Positions 17,747 to 26,589 of a DNA stretch of 64,000 bases are shown here, in pieces. The translations under genes and the position numbers were made by a program. Origin of the DNA: Yersinia ruckeri ATCC 29473 (GTDB lineage: Bacteria > Pseudomonadota > Gammaproteobacteria > Enterobacterales > Enterobacteriaceae). The DNA lies in contig NZ_KN150747.1 in NCBI RefSeq assembly GCF_000754815.1, positions 570,999-634,998 of the forward strand, written 5' to 3'. Position 1 is the first letter of the stretch. Each line of letters begins with the position of its first letter. Under the pieces are notes generated by a model. That model did not search any database. It was not told the DNA's origin and saw nothing but the letters and a program-made list of their open reading frames with translations.

Positions 17747-18373
17747 TTACAAGTAAAGGGAGCGGACAATCAGGAAGTGACCGACGAAGTAACAGCCTGC
17801 AACCAAGGCATCAGCGGCCCGGAAAGAGAAACGATAGCGACTAAGCAGCCAGACGATATTGGCCAAAAGTAGCAGCGAGGTACCGATGAGTAACGAAAAC
17901 CCCAAATCGGTGCTACGGGCAAAATATTGTTCGCCAGCGACCCACACCATAAACAGCGTCATGGCCATATAGGTTACTATCGGCCAGCGCATTTCTTCCA
18001 ACCGCGTCCACAGGATTGCCAGCAGCAATGCGCCAATAATGATCAGCACTAACGGCAATGGCCAGAAAATACTGATCGACATCTGGGTCGCAAAACTGAT
18101 GGTATACAGCAGGTGGCAAAGGAAAAAAGCCCCGATGGCATAAAGTAAGCGCTCACTGGGTAGCAACAACAATGCATCGGCTACCATGGTCGCTAACAGA
18201 CCGAGGACAATCAGATAACCCGCCGGCCCAAGAACCGGAGCCTGCCAAGCGAGTAGCACCAGCAGTAATAATGTAACAGGTTTGAATAGCCAGCGTTGCC
18301 AGCGTGGCCCACGGTAGGTGGCATCAACGAATAACCAACCAGAAAAAAATACAGCAAGGAATGGCCAGCTCAT
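17747..18373 (-). CDS. yhhN: YhhN (TMEM86/lysoplasmalogenase-like) membrane protein
   Basis: A 208-residue protein with about eight hydrophobic segments, the same length as E. coli YhhN. The family includes eukaryotic TMEM86 and a Legionella lysoplasmalogenase, which cleave the vinyl-ether bond of lysoplasmalogens. Whether the enterobacterial member has that activity is not shown by the sequence. It keeps its E. coli position next to zntA, and the 480 bp upstream carry no gene. Confidence 0.88.
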   Translation of the reverse strand: MSWPFLAVFFSGWLFVDATYRGPRWQRWLFKPVTLLLLVLLAWQAPVLGPAGYLIVLGLLATMVADALLLLPSERLLYAIGAFFLCHLLYTISFATQMSISIFWPLPLVLIIIGALLLAILWTRLEEMRWPIVTYMAMTLFMVWVAGEQYFARSTDLGFSLLIGTSLLLLANIVWLLSRYRFSFRAADALVAGCYFVGHFLIVRSLYL

Positions 18374-18853
18374 TTTCTATCCTTTTCAGCGTTAGGTGTT
18401 TGTAAAAATGCCTGTTTTATTGCGACAACTTTACACCCAGTTTCTCTTTTAAGTGTAGGGGATAGCAAGGTGGAACAACAACGTCTATTCTGCCGTCAGC
18501 CTATTTTATCTGCCGACTGGTGCAGGTGGATGCTCAGCATTGAGTGAGATAGTGAGAATGATATTCTCAATAAGCATTAACCTATAATAATGGGTCTTTT
18601 TATAAATATGATTCACAGGTGTGAAAATAGATAACTTTTTGATTGTATTTGCAATATGTTTATCGTTGGGTCTTGGATGGAACAGAGGGAATAGTGCAAC
18701 TTGGTAAACCATTCGCGCCAATCTGGCGTGCTTTATTGCCAGACGTAATCACGTCAAGGGTACGGATGCGTCTTTAGTGGCTTCATGGTATGTTAACCAC
18801 CGATACTCTCCCTCTGAGACTGACGTGATAAATGGATATCAATAGGTAACGCA
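18374..18853. other. 480-bp gap without a convincing gene
   Basis: This AT-rich stretch separates the divergent yhhN and DUF1820 genes. I see no coding region: one 71-codon minus-strand frame at 18506-18721 has no ribosome site and an unlikely composition. It holds one notable palindrome, TGAGAATGATATTCTCA, described separately. The DUF1820 start has AGGTAA five bases upstream, so promoters for both flanking genes should lie here. Confidence 0.6.
18548..18566. promoter_or_regulatory. Possible Fur box
   Basis: GATAGTGAGAATGATATTC matches the 19-bp Fur consensus (GATAATGATAATCATTATC) at 14 positions and overlaps the exact 7-3-7 palindrome TGAGAATGATATTCTCA. It is about 290 bp before the DUF1820 gene and 175 bp before yhhN, neither known to be iron-regulated, so the call is weak. 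Confidence 0.35.
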
Positions 18854-19174
18854 ATGGCGAATGATCAAACGCTTTACCGTATTCAGTTCATGAACAACGG
18901 TAAAAATTATCAGCTCTATGTCCGCGAGATAATGCCAAGCTCGCTATTTGGTTTTATTGAAATCGCTGGTTTTGTTTTTGATAGCCAATCGGCTGTGTTG
19001 GTCGATCCTTCAACAGAAAAACTGAAAACCGAGTTCTCCGGCGTAAACCGCAGTTATATTCCACTTCACGCAATCATTCGCATTGATGCGGTGACGGAAA
19101 AAGGCAACGCGCGTATCTCTGAATTGGGCGCGAATGTGATGAGTTTCCCTTACTTACCCGGAAATAAACCCTGA
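18854..19174 (+). CDS. DUF1820 family protein
   Basis: A 106-residue soluble protein resembling the DUF1820 family of gammaproteobacteria. Recognisable parts are LYRIQFMNNGKNYQLYVREI at the start, SSLFGFIEIAGFVFD, and a middle segment YIPLHAIIRIDAVTEKG. I know of no assigned biochemical function. It begins at an ATG preceded by AGGTAA and lies 16 bp before yhhM on the same strand, so the two may be co-transcribed. E. coli K-12 has no gene here. Confidence 0.75.
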   Translation: MANDQTLYRIQFMNNGKNYQLYVREIMPSSLFGFIEIAGFVFDSQSAVLVDPSTEKLKTEFSGVNRSYIPLHAIIRIDAVTEKGNARISELGANVMSFPYLPGNKP

Positions 19175-19190
19175 GCGGATGCAATTATCC

Positions 19191-19571
19191 ATGAGTAAAC
19201 CACCGTTAATTTTTATTGTGGTCGTTGCGCTGATTGTGATTTTAGCCACGCGTCAGTATTGGCAAAAACGGCGTCAGGATGCGGAAAACGATAAGTTGCC
19301 AGTGCGGAGCCTTCAGGTCGAAGTCAGTAACAAACGTGAGATATTGTCGCCGAATCGCCGTTCCCGCCAGCGGGAGGAAATTGTGGCGGAAGATAAAGAT
19401 TATGAAGTGTCTTTCCGCCCGTTATTAAGTGGTAGTGAACTTAACATTAGATTGGCGCGGGAAGAATATCAGCGTATTAACCCAGGTACGCAAGGCACCT
19501 TGCAATTACAAGGTACCCGATATATTGATTTCACACCGAGTCAACATTCTAATAGCCCGAAAAAAGACTGA
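19191..19571 (+). CDS. yhhM: DUF2500 membrane-anchored protein YhhM
   Basis: A 126-residue protein with one N-terminal membrane segment (residues about 4-22) and a soluble beta-rich domain; function unknown. The ATG at 19191 gives MSKPPLIFI, matching E. coli YhhM; an ATG four codons earlier is possible but less conserved. VEVSNKRE and NRRSRQ are shared with E. coli. It ends 3 bp from the end of convergent yhhL, with no terminator between. Confidence 0.88.
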   Translation: MSKPPLIFIVVVALIVILATRQYWQKRRQDAENDKLPVRSLQVEVSNKREILSPNRRSRQREEIVAEDKDYEVSFRPLLSGSELNIRLAREEYQRINPGTQGTLQLQGTRYIDFTPSQHSNSPKKD

Positions 19572-19574
19572 TGC

Positions 19575-19847
19575 TTATTTCTTGGGCATCGGTGGCTGTT
19601 TTTTCTGCCATGCCAATAATTCAAATATGCCAAACACAAAAATCCTGACTTGCTGCCAGCCGCTGATCGGCTGATCTTTTGGCTGGGTCGATTTTAGCAA
19701 TATCAGCTGCAATCCATGCATCAGTACCATAAAAATCATCGCAACATTCACAAAGTATTTCAGTGGACTAGGGAATGGCTGAATCAAATTCAGAACTAAA
19801 AAAGCCCATACGCCGAGCATCAATAAACGACCAAGATTAATCAACAT
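19575..19847 (-). CDS. yhhL: DUF1145 membrane protein YhhL
   Basis: A 90-residue protein with two or three hydrophobic segments, starting MLINLGRLLML and containing FELLAWQKK near the end, both shared with E. coli YhhL. Function is unknown. The start at 19847 overlaps the last 11 bases of rsmD, so it is probably translated by coupling from the rsmD message. Longer in-frame starts upstream lie inside rsmD. Confidence 0.88.
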   Translation of the reverse strand: MLINLGRLLMLGVWAFLVLNLIQPFPSPLKYFVNVAMIFMVLMHGLQLILLKSTQPKDQPISGWQQVRIFVFGIFELLAWQKKQPPMPKK

Positions 19848-20454
19848 CTTGTTGCTCCTGTACCGCATTTTCCGCAGCATAATGACGAATATATAAACGA
19901 TAGGCGACCTGACCGGCCACTTTCTCACGATGTAATTGCCAGCTTGATGGTACGTCTGTGGCGGCGCTCTCGGCTTCGGCTTCTACATAAATCCAGGCCT
20001 CATCAGCCAGCCAGCCTTGTCGCTCCAGCAAATTGACCGTTTCCGCCAGCAACCCTTTACGGAAGGGGGGATCGAGAAAAACCAAATCAAAGGGTTTACC
20101 TGCTTGCGCCAGCCAGTTTAGGGCATTGGTATTCACTACTTGTGCATTATCGGCATTCAACAGTGCCAGATTGCGGCTAAGCTGATGGGCAACATGGCGC
20201 TCGTATTCCAGCAACACGGTTTCGCCTGCATAACGAGAGAGGGCTTCTAGCCCCAGCGCACCACTGCCGGCAAAGCAATCCAGACAACGTGCGCCCTGAA
20301 TCATCGGAGCTAGCCAGTTAAACAGGGTTTCTCGCACGCGATCGGTTGTGGGACGCAAACCCGGGCTGTCGGGAACGGGTAATTTCCGGCCACGCCATTT
20401 GCCACCGATAATTCGAATCTGCCCGAAGGATTGTTGCTGTGGTTTTTTTGCCAT
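19837..20454 (-). CDS. rsmD: 16S rRNA m2G966 methyltransferase RsmD
   Basis: An S-adenosylmethionine-dependent enzyme that methylates G966 of 16S rRNA in the 30S subunit. The ATG at 20454 gives 205 residues; earlier in-frame starts reach into the ftsY promoter region. The SAM motif DCFAGSG spans residues 59-65 and the catalytic motif DPPF spans 128-131. It is divergent from ftsY and overlaps yhhL, as in E. coli. Confidence 0.94.
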   Translation of the reverse strand: MAKKPQQQSFGQIRIIGGKWRGRKLPVPDSPGLRPTTDRVRETLFNWLAPMIQGARCLDCFAGSGALGLEALSRYAGETVLLEYERHVAHQLSRNLALLNADNAQVVNTNALNWLAQAGKPFDLVFLDPPFRKGLLAETVNLLERQGWLADEAWIYVEAEAESAATDVPSSWQLHREKVAGQVAYRLYIRHYAAENAVQEQQDVD

Positions 20455-20678
20455 AACTCGCTTGCTTGAAATGTGGCCATTTTGGCGGCACTGAACAGAA
20501 GATATAGCCGCTATTCTACCGATGTGTGCTGCGAGGGGAAACGTTAATACTTTGTTGATTGAATTCACAACGGAAAGCAGCATCGTGTGCGTGTTGCTGT
20601 TCGGGGGAAAGTGATAGACTGCGAGTTATTATCTTATTTATGTAAGCCATGATTTAACCGCGAGGAGTGTAGTCGCAA

Positions 20679-22265
20679 ATGGCAAAAGAAAAAAAACGTG
20701 GATTTTTTTCCTGGCTGGGTCTTGGCCGTCAGAGTGAAGAACAGAAGAAAGAAGAGTCGGTCGCTGAGCCGGTTGTTGATGAACAACCAACTGTAGCGGC
20801 GGAAGTCGCACCTGTTGCCGCTCAGGAACCCGTGCAGTTGGCGGAAACCTCAACACCTGACACTGTGGTGCCAGGCGAGTGGGATAGCGAAGTTAACGCC
20901 GAAGTGGCGGCTGAAATTGCACCAGTTGTTGATATCGCGCCATTGCTTGATGAAACACCGTTTGAACCTGAGCTTGCTGCCATTCAGTCTGTCGCTGAAA
21001 CAGTGGAACCCAAAGTCATTGAGCCAGCTAGCGCTGTGGTGACAGAACAAGTGCAATCCGTTGAGCTCTTGGCCGAAGAAGTGGTGCGGGCTATCGAGCC
21101 GGTCATGGACGAAACTGTTGTTGAAATGGCCACCGAACAGGTGCAACCGCAGGTTTCTGAACCTGAATCAGCCCTGATTGAAGCAGAGATCGTCATTCCT
21201 GCGGAAACAGTGCCAGAAGTTGAGGTTATTCAGCCGGAGCCAGCAGTTGAGGTTGTTGCTCTTGCTGAACCGATCGAAGACGCTGGGCTTGAAGAGCACG
21301 AGGCGGTGATTGCGCCAGTTGCGCAGGAACAAGAACGCCCGACCAAAGAAGGTTTTTTTGCGCGGTTAAAACGCAGCTTGCTCAAAACCAAACAAAACCT
21401 GGGTTCCGGTTTTATGGGCTTGTTCAGCGGCAAGAAAATTGATGACGATTTATTCGAAGAACTGGAAGAACAACTGCTGATCGCCGATGTGGGTGTGGAA
21501 ACCACGCGTAAGATTATTGCCTCACTGACCGAGCATGCTAGCCGTAAGCAATTGAAAGATGCCGAAGCTCTGTATGGAAAACTGAAGGAGGAGATGTCTG
21601 AGATTCTGGCTAAAGTCGATAAACCTCTGGATGTGAGTGGCAAAAAACCGTACGTCATCCTGATGGTTGGAGTGAATGGCGTCGGCAAAACGACCACTAT
21701 TGGTAAGTTGGCGCGTCAGTTCCAGGCGGAAGGTAAGTCGGTCATGTTGGCGGCTGGGGATACGTTCCGCGCCGCAGCGGTAGAGCAGTTACAGGTGTGG
21801 GGCGAGCGCAACAAGATTGCAGTGGTGGCGCAGCATACCGGTGCCGACTCGGCTTCTGTTATTTTCGATGCGATTCAGGCGGCTAAAGCCCGCGGTATTG
21901 ATGTGTTGCTGGCAGATACCGCAGGACGTTTGCAGAATAAAGCCCACCTGATGGAAGAGCTGAAGAAGATTGTCCGGGTAATGAAAAAGCTGGACGGCGA
22001 TGCCCCTCATGAGGTTATGCTGACGTTAGATGCCAGCACCGGACAAAATGCGGTCAGCCAGGCCAAACTGTTTAATGAAACCGTCGGCCTGACGGGGATC
22101 ACCCTGACCAAGCTGGATGGTACCGCCAAAGGTGGGGTCATCTTCGCGATTGCTGATCAGTTTGGTATTCCTATCCGGTATATTGGTGTTGGCGAAGGTA
22201 TTGAAGATTTACGGCCATTTAAGGCTGACGATTTTATTGAGGCTCTTTTTGCCCGAGAGGATTAA
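20679..22265 (+). CDS. ftsY: Signal recognition particle receptor FtsY
   Basis: The membrane-associated SRP GTPase that docks ribosome-nascent chain complexes at SecYEG. The 528-residue protein has a basic N-terminal amphipathic start, then about 200 residues of acidic, Glu/Val/Ala-rich A domain, then the NG domain. G motifs are GVNGVGKTT (331-339), DTAGR (413-417) and TKLD (477-480). The start has GAGGAG upstream. ftsE begins 5 bp after its stop, giving the conserved ftsYEX operon. Confidence 0.97.
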   Translation: MAKEKKRGFFSWLGLGRQSEEQKKEESVAEPVVDEQPTVAAEVAPVAAQEPVQLAETSTPDTVVPGEWDSEVNAEVAAEIAPVVDIAPLLDETPFEPELAAIQSVAETVEPKVIEPASAVVTEQVQSVELLAEEVVRAIEPVMDETVVEMATEQVQPQVSEPESALIEAEIVIPAETVPEVEVIQPEPAVEVVALAEPIEDAGLEEHEAVIAPVAQEQERPTKEGFFARLKRSLLKTKQNLGSGFMGLFSGKKIDDDLFEELEEQLLIADVGVETTRKIIASLTEHASRKQLKDAEALYGKLKEEMSEILAKVDKPLDVSGKKPYVILMVGVNGVGKTTTIGKLARQFQAEGKSVMLAAGDTFRAAAVEQLQVWGERNKIAVVAQHTGADSASVIFDAIQAAKARGIDVLLADTAGRLQNKAHLMEELKKIVRVMKKLDGDAPHEVMLTLDASTGQNAVSQAKLFNETVGLTGITLTKLDGTAKGGVIFAIADQFGIPIRYIGVGEGIEDLRPFKADDFIEALFARED

Positions 22266-22270
22266 TACGG

Positions 22271-22939
22271 ATGATTCGCTTTGAACAGGTCAGTAAAGCT
22301 TATCTGGGCGGCCGACAGGCGCTGCAAGGGGTAGATTTTCACCTGCGCCCGGCGGAAATGGCGTTCTTGACCGGCCACTCTGGCGCCGGGAAAAGTACGC
22401 TACTCAAGCTGATTTGTGGCATTGAACGGCCCAGTGCCGGCCACATTTGGTTTGGTGGGCACGATATCAGCAGGCTAAAGAATCGTGAGGTTCCCTTTTT
22501 GCGTCGTCAGATCGGGATGATCTTCCAGGATCACCATTTGCTGCTGGATCGAACCGTTTATGACAATGTGGCAATGCCATTGATTATCGCTGGTGCCAGC
22601 ACTGAAGATATCCGTCGCCGGGTCTCTGCGGCGCTGGATAAAGTCGGTTTACTGGATAAGGCTAAGAACTTGCCGATCCAGCTTTCTGGCGGTGAACAGC
22701 AGCGGGTGGGGATTGCCCGCGCAGTGGTGAACAAGCCAGCGGTGTTATTGGCGGATGAACCTACCGGTAACCTCGATGAAGCCTTGTCTGAAGGTATTTT
22801 GCGCCTGTTTGAAGAATTCAACCGCGTGGGTGTCACTGTCTTGATGGCGACGCACGATACCTCGCTGATTGCCCGGCGACGTTACCCGATTCTAACGCTG
22901 AGTCAGGGCAGAATGTCAGGAGCGCGTCATGGCGAATAA
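22271..22939 (+). CDS. ftsE: Cell division ABC transporter ATPase FtsE
   Basis: The ATPase of the FtsEX complex at the division septum, which controls peptidoglycan amidases through EnvC. The 222-residue protein has Walker [10 protein letters not shown] (35-43), the signature LSGGEQQ (138-144) and Walker B VLLADEP (158-164). It begins 5 bp after ftsY and overlaps ftsX by 11 bp. Confidence 0.97.
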   Translation: MIRFEQVSKAYLGGRQALQGVDFHLRPAEMAFLTGHSGAGKSTLLKLICGIERPSAGHIWFGGHDISRLKNREVPFLRRQIGMIFQDHHLLLDRTVYDNVAMPLIIAGASTEDIRRRVSAALDKVGLLDKAKNLPIQLSGGEQQRVGIARAVVNKPAVLLADEPTGNLDEALSEGILRLFEEFNRVGVTVLMATHDTSLIARRRYPILTLSQGRMSGARHGE

Positions 22940-23882
22940 TGCAAAGAAAGCGAAAACCAAAGCGCTGAAAGGCGGCTGGCGTGAGCAGTGGCGCTATTCT
23001 TGGGTCAATGCTTTGGCGGATATGATGCGTCAACCACTCGCCACATTATTGACCGTGATGGTGATAGCCATCTCGCTGACGTTGCCGAGTGTCTGTTATA
23101 TTGTGTGGAAAAACGTCAGTACGGCAGCCGAACAATGGTATCCAACGCCGCAGTTGACGGTGTATCTGGATAAATCCCTTGATGATAACGCAGCAGAAAA
23201 TGTGGTGACCACATTGAAAGCGGAAGCGGGCGTGGAGAAAGTGAACTATCTATCGCGGGAAGAAGCGATGGGCGAGTTCCGCAATTGGTCCGGTTTTGGC
23301 GGTGCGCTGGACATGTTGGAAGAAAATCCGCTGCCGGCGGTGGCCATTATCACACCGCAAATGAGTTTCCAGCGTTCAGATACCCTCAACACCCTGCGCG
23401 ATCGGGTGACCAAAGTTGAAGGTGTGGCCGAAGTTCGCATGGATGACAGCTGGTTTGCCCGTTTGGCGGCGTTGACCGGCCTGGTTGGACAGGTCGCAGC
23501 GATGATTGGCGTGCTGATGGTTGTTGCCGTGTTCCTGGTTATTGGTAACAGCGTGCGGCTCAGTATTTTCAGCCGACGAGATACCATCAACGTCATGAAA
23601 CTGATCGGCGCCACCGATGGCTTTATCCTGCGTCCGTTCCTTAACGGTGGCGCGATGCTCGGTTTTGCTGGCGCGGTGTTGTCTCTGGTTCTGTCGGAAG
23701 CATTGGTGTGGAAATTGGGTTCGGTGGTGGCTCAGGTTGCGACCGTCTTCGGTGCCAGTTTTACTCTGCATGGTTTGAGTTGGGATGAAGCGCTGCTGTT
23801 AGTGCTGATTTCCGCGATGATTGGTTGGATTGCAGCTTGGCTGGCAACGGTGCAACATTTACGCCGATTTACACCGCAATAA
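22929..23882 (+). CDS. ftsX: Cell division ABC transporter permease FtsX
   Basis: The membrane partner of FtsE, with a large periplasmic domain that binds EnvC. The 317-residue protein has a basic cytoplasmic N-terminus, a first membrane helix (about residues 37-60), a periplasmic domain of roughly 110 residues, and three further helices including the FtsX segment [18 protein letters not shown]. It overlaps ftsE, consistent with coupled translation. Confidence 0.96.
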   Translation: MANNAKKAKTKALKGGWREQWRYSWVNALADMMRQPLATLLTVMVIAISLTLPSVCYIVWKNVSTAAEQWYPTPQLTVYLDKSLDDNAAENVVTTLKAEAGVEKVNYLSREEAMGEFRNWSGFGGALDMLEENPLPAVAIITPQMSFQRSDTLNTLRDRVTKVEGVAEVRMDDSWFARLAALTGLVGQVAAMIGVLMVVAVFLVIGNSVRLSIFSRRDTINVMKLIGATDGFILRPFLNGGAMLGFAGAVLSLVLSEALVWKLGSVVAQVATVFGASFTLHGLSWDEALLLVLISAMIGWIAAWLATVQHLRRFTPQ

Positions 23883-23896
23883 GTAATCTTTGCTAT

Positions 23897-23936
23897 ACTC
23901 TTCCTCTGTCTGCTGCGGATAATGCAGGGGAAGAGT
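23897..23936 (+). terminator. Hairpin after ftsX
   Basis: ACTCTTCCTCTGT (23897-23909) and GCAGGGGAAGAGT (23924-23936) form a 13-bp stem with two G-T pairs. It lies 14 bp after the ftsX stop. No T-run follows, so it may be a leaky stop or an mRNA-processing structure between ftsX and rpoH. Confidence 0.5.
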
Positions 23937-24041
23937 CACCTCATGTACTGTCTGCTGTATCCGCGAATTTCCGCATAATTCCGCTGGTAAGATCCTTGGT
24001 TTATCGGCTAGGATCGACAACTAAAACTTCTGGTTCACGTT

Positions 24042-24068
24042 GAACTTTTATGGTGAAAGCCAGTCGAA
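24042..24068 (+). promoter_or_regulatory. Sigma-E-type promoter (P3-like) of rpoH
   Basis: The -35 element GAACTT, a 16-bp spacer and the -10 TCGAA line up with the E. coli rpoH P3 promoter (GAACTT, 16 bp, TCTGA, from memory), which is read by sigma-E during envelope and extreme heat stress. TT precedes GAACTT in both. Confidence 0.7.
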
Positions 24069-24100
24069 AAACACAGTGAAATGATTAAGGTGTTCAGCGC

Positions 24101-24128
24101 TTGAATCTGGTTATCCGGATGCTAAAAT
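24101..24128 (+). promoter_or_regulatory. Sigma-70-type promoter candidate of rpoH
   Basis: TTGAAT and TAAAAT are separated by 16 bp, ending 51 bp before the rpoH start. The spacer contains TTATCCGGA, a weak resemblance to a DnaA box; DnaA regulates rpoH in E. coli. Confidence 0.5.
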
Positions 24129-24179
24129 ATCCGCGCTGAAAGCCAATGCACGATCTGCACATGCTATGAGAGGGTTTAA

Positions 24180-25037
24180 ATGACCAAAGAAATGCAAACT
24201 TTAGCCTTAGTACCGCAAGGTAGTCTGGAAGCCTATATTCGGGCTGCCAATGCCTATCCTATGCTGACAGCAGAGGAAGAGCGGGAGCTGGCTGAACGGC
24301 TGCATTACCAGGGCGATCTGGGGGCAGCTAAAAAGCTAATCCTGTCTCACCTGCGCTTTGTTGCTCATGTTGCCCGTAACTATTCTGGATACGGTCTGCC
24401 GCAGGCTGATCTGATTCAGGAAGGTAATATTGGCTTGATGAAAGCGGTTCGTCGGTTCAACCCGGAAGTCGGGGTTCGTCTGGTGTCCTTCGCAGTGCAC
24501 TGGATCAAAGCAGAAATTCATGAGTATGTTTTGCGTAACTGGCGCATTGTTAAAGTCGCGACCACTAAGGCACAACGTAAGTTATTCTTTAACCTGCGCA
24601 AAACCAAACAGCGTTTAGGTTGGTTCAATCAGGAAGAAGTTGAGTTGGTTGCCAAAGAGTTGGGTGTGACCAGCAAAGACGTTCGTGAAATGGAGTCTCG
24701 TATGTCCGCCCAGGACATGACGTTTGACCCCACCCCGGATGATGACGTACGTGATGGCCAATCTATGGCTCCGGTTCTGTATCTTCAGGATAAAACCTCT
24801 GATTTTGCCGATGGCATTGAAGAGGACAACTGGGAAAGCCACGCGGCAGATAAATTGTCTTATGCGTTGGAAGGCCTGGATGAACGTAGCCAGCATATTA
24901 TTCGTGCCCGTTGGCTGGATGACGACAACAAAACGACATTGCAGGAGCTGGCCGATCAATACGGTGTTTCTGCGGAGCGTGTTCGTCAGCTTGAAAAGAA
25001 TGCCATGAAGAAACTGCGTATAGCAATCGAAGCGTAA
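24180..25037 (+). CDS. rpoH: Heat-shock sigma factor RpoH (sigma-32)
   Basis: Directs RNA polymerase to chaperone and protease genes. The 285-residue protein has region 2 ([19 protein letters not shown]), the RpoH box [16 protein letters not shown], which is diagnostic for this sigma class, and region 4 ([21 protein letters not shown]). In E. coli its mRNA is a thermosensor folding over the start region; I did not fold it here. Sigma-E and sigma-70 type promoters lie upstream and a clear terminator follows. Confidence 0.98.
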   Translation: MTKEMQTLALVPQGSLEAYIRAANAYPMLTAEEERELAERLHYQGDLGAAKKLILSHLRFVAHVARNYSGYGLPQADLIQEGNIGLMKAVRRFNPEVGVRLVSFAVHWIKAEIHEYVLRNWRIVKVATTKAQRKLFFNLRKTKQRLGWFNQEEVELVAKELGVTSKDVREMESRMSAQDMTFDPTPDDDVRDGQSMAPVLYLQDKTSDFADGIEEDNWESHAADKLSYALEGLDERSQHIIRARWLDDDNKTTLQELADQYGVSAERVRQLEKNAMKKLRIAIEA

Positions 25038-25060
25038 GAGCGATAAAGCGTAAACACCAG

Positions 25061-25097
25061 AAAGGGCGATAATAAGATATCGCCCTTTTGTTTTTTT
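25061..25097 (+). terminator. Intrinsic terminator of rpoH
   Basis: An 11-bp perfect stem (AAAGGGCGATA / TATCGCCCTTT) with loop ATAAGA, followed by TGTTTTTTT. It lies 23 bp after the rpoH stop. Confidence 0.9.
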
Positions 25098-25273
25098 CGA
25101 TTTTCACCCACGGCTCACTTCCTTAACATCCATTCTGTTTTTTTGTTACGCTTGGCTAAAGCGGTTACCCAATCTGTTTTTTGAAGCATGTATCGGTAAA
25201 GATTGCAGGATTCACGTAGAGTGAGTGACGAATAACTTTCCCCACATTTCTGTGTTATGCGAGCAGTAAACCA

Positions 25274-26392
25274 ATGCGCCAGAATCATCTCGAAGAATCT
25301 ACCGCTCGGCAAATTGTCCAGCGAGCCATGAGCATTATTCAGCATTCAGTTAACGTAATGAATGAACAGGGCATTATTATTGCCTCCGGTGATCCGCTGC
25401 GGGTGAATCAACGCCACGAAGGCGCAGTGTTAGCCCTGATGGAAAATCGGGTGGTAGAAATTGATTCAGCAACGGCTGCCAGGTTAAAAGGTGTGAAACC
25501 TGGCATCAATCTGCCGATTATCTTCCACCAGCAACTGGTGGGTGTGATTGGTATTTCTGGGGAGCCAGCAGAAGTTCGGGCTTATGCTGAGCTGGTACGG
25601 ATGGCTGCGGAACTGATTCTGGAGCATGCGGCATTACTGGAACAGAGCCAATGGGAAAAGCGTTATCGCGAAGAACTGGTCAGCCAATTGTTGGCTGAAC
25701 ATCAGCAAACGACTTCTATCGGCTCAATGGCTGCTTATTTGGGGCTAAATTTGTCGTTGCCACGTATTGCCCTGATTATCAAGTTGGATCAGCAGGATCA
25801 TGAATCTTTGCGTCAATTGATTGAAGTTTTAGATGCAACAGGATGGGATCATCTGGTCAGTATGATGGGATTCAATCAATTAGTGATGCTGAAACCTTTG
25901 GTTGCAGACAGGCTTTCCCGGCCGATAAATAAGCAGTTACAACCTTTTATCTCCAACCTCCAGGCTCGGTTTGATGTGCGGGTGTTTGTTGGTGGTGTTT
26001 TCCCCGGCATCGAAGGTATTCGGCGTTCGTATTTAACCGCCCGCGCAGCACAGGCAATGACGGAGCGCCTAGGGCTACGTCATAAGACGCTGTATTACAG
26101 CGACTATTCTTTGCCCGCTTTATTGGGCGAGTTTGCCGGTAGTTGGCAAGCTGAAGAACTGGGCACCAGTTGGCTACAACTTTGCGCATCCGACAGTAAA
26201 GGGGTGCTGCGACAGACACTTCAGCATTATTTTGATCAGAACTGTGATCTGTCTCAATCAGCGAAACAGCTACATATCCATGTGAATACCCTACGCTATC
26301 GTCTGCAAAAGATAGAGGAGATTACTGGAATGAAAATCAATGAGTTACCTTCTATATTACGGCTGTATATTGGCATGAAGATTTATAGCTGA
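25274..26392 (+). CDS. CdaR/SdaR-type sugar-diacid or glycerate regulator
   Basis: A 372-residue transcription activator of the CdaR family. The N-terminal sensor domain carries family motifs VNVMNEQGIIIASGDPLRV and PGINLPIIF. The C-terminal PucR-type helix-turn-helix is around residues 325-356 (QSAKQLHIHVNTLRYRLQ). E. coli CdaR activates genes for glucarate, galactarate and glycerate use. The next two genes are a GntP-type permease and a glycerate kinase, so this is probably their activator, with glycerate or a precursor as effector. The inducer is inferred from context only. Confidence 0.85.
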   Translation: MRQNHLEESTARQIVQRAMSIIQHSVNVMNEQGIIIASGDPLRVNQRHEGAVLALMENRVVEIDSATAARLKGVKPGINLPIIFHQQLVGVIGISGEPAEVRAYAELVRMAAELILEHAALLEQSQWEKRYREELVSQLLAEHQQTTSIGSMAAYLGLNLSLPRIALIIKLDQQDHESLRQLIEVLDATGWDHLVSMMGFNQLVMLKPLVADRLSRPINKQLQPFISNLQARFDVRVFVGGVFPGIEGIRRSYLTARAAQAMTERLGLRHKTLYYSDYSLPALLGEFAGSWQAEELGTSWLQLCASDSKGVLRQTLQHYFDQNCDLSQSAKQLHIHVNTLRYRLQKIEEITGMKINELPSILRLYIGMKIYS

Positions 26393-26589
26393 TTTGTCGA
26401 TTACTACAATTATCCCGTACTTTACCCCCTGATTTTTTGGTTGATCCTCCCAAGCCTTTCGTTGAATAAGCTTACATAATGCTCGCTCCTTACCCTACAA
26501 ATAACAATGATACCCAATCGATTTTGAGGCCATCTGATATCAGATCTCCTTGAAAATTAATGGGATAGAAAACCTCCAGGGAGCAGATC

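Noticed and set aside
18506-18721. A 71-codon minus-strand open frame in the yhhN-DUF1820 gap
   Set aside because: There is no ribosome site, the composition is unlike a protein, and it spans the Fur-like palindrome.
23825-24043. A 72-codon open frame spanning the end of ftsX and the rpoH leader
   Set aside because: It lies in another frame of ftsX and then in the hairpin and promoter region.
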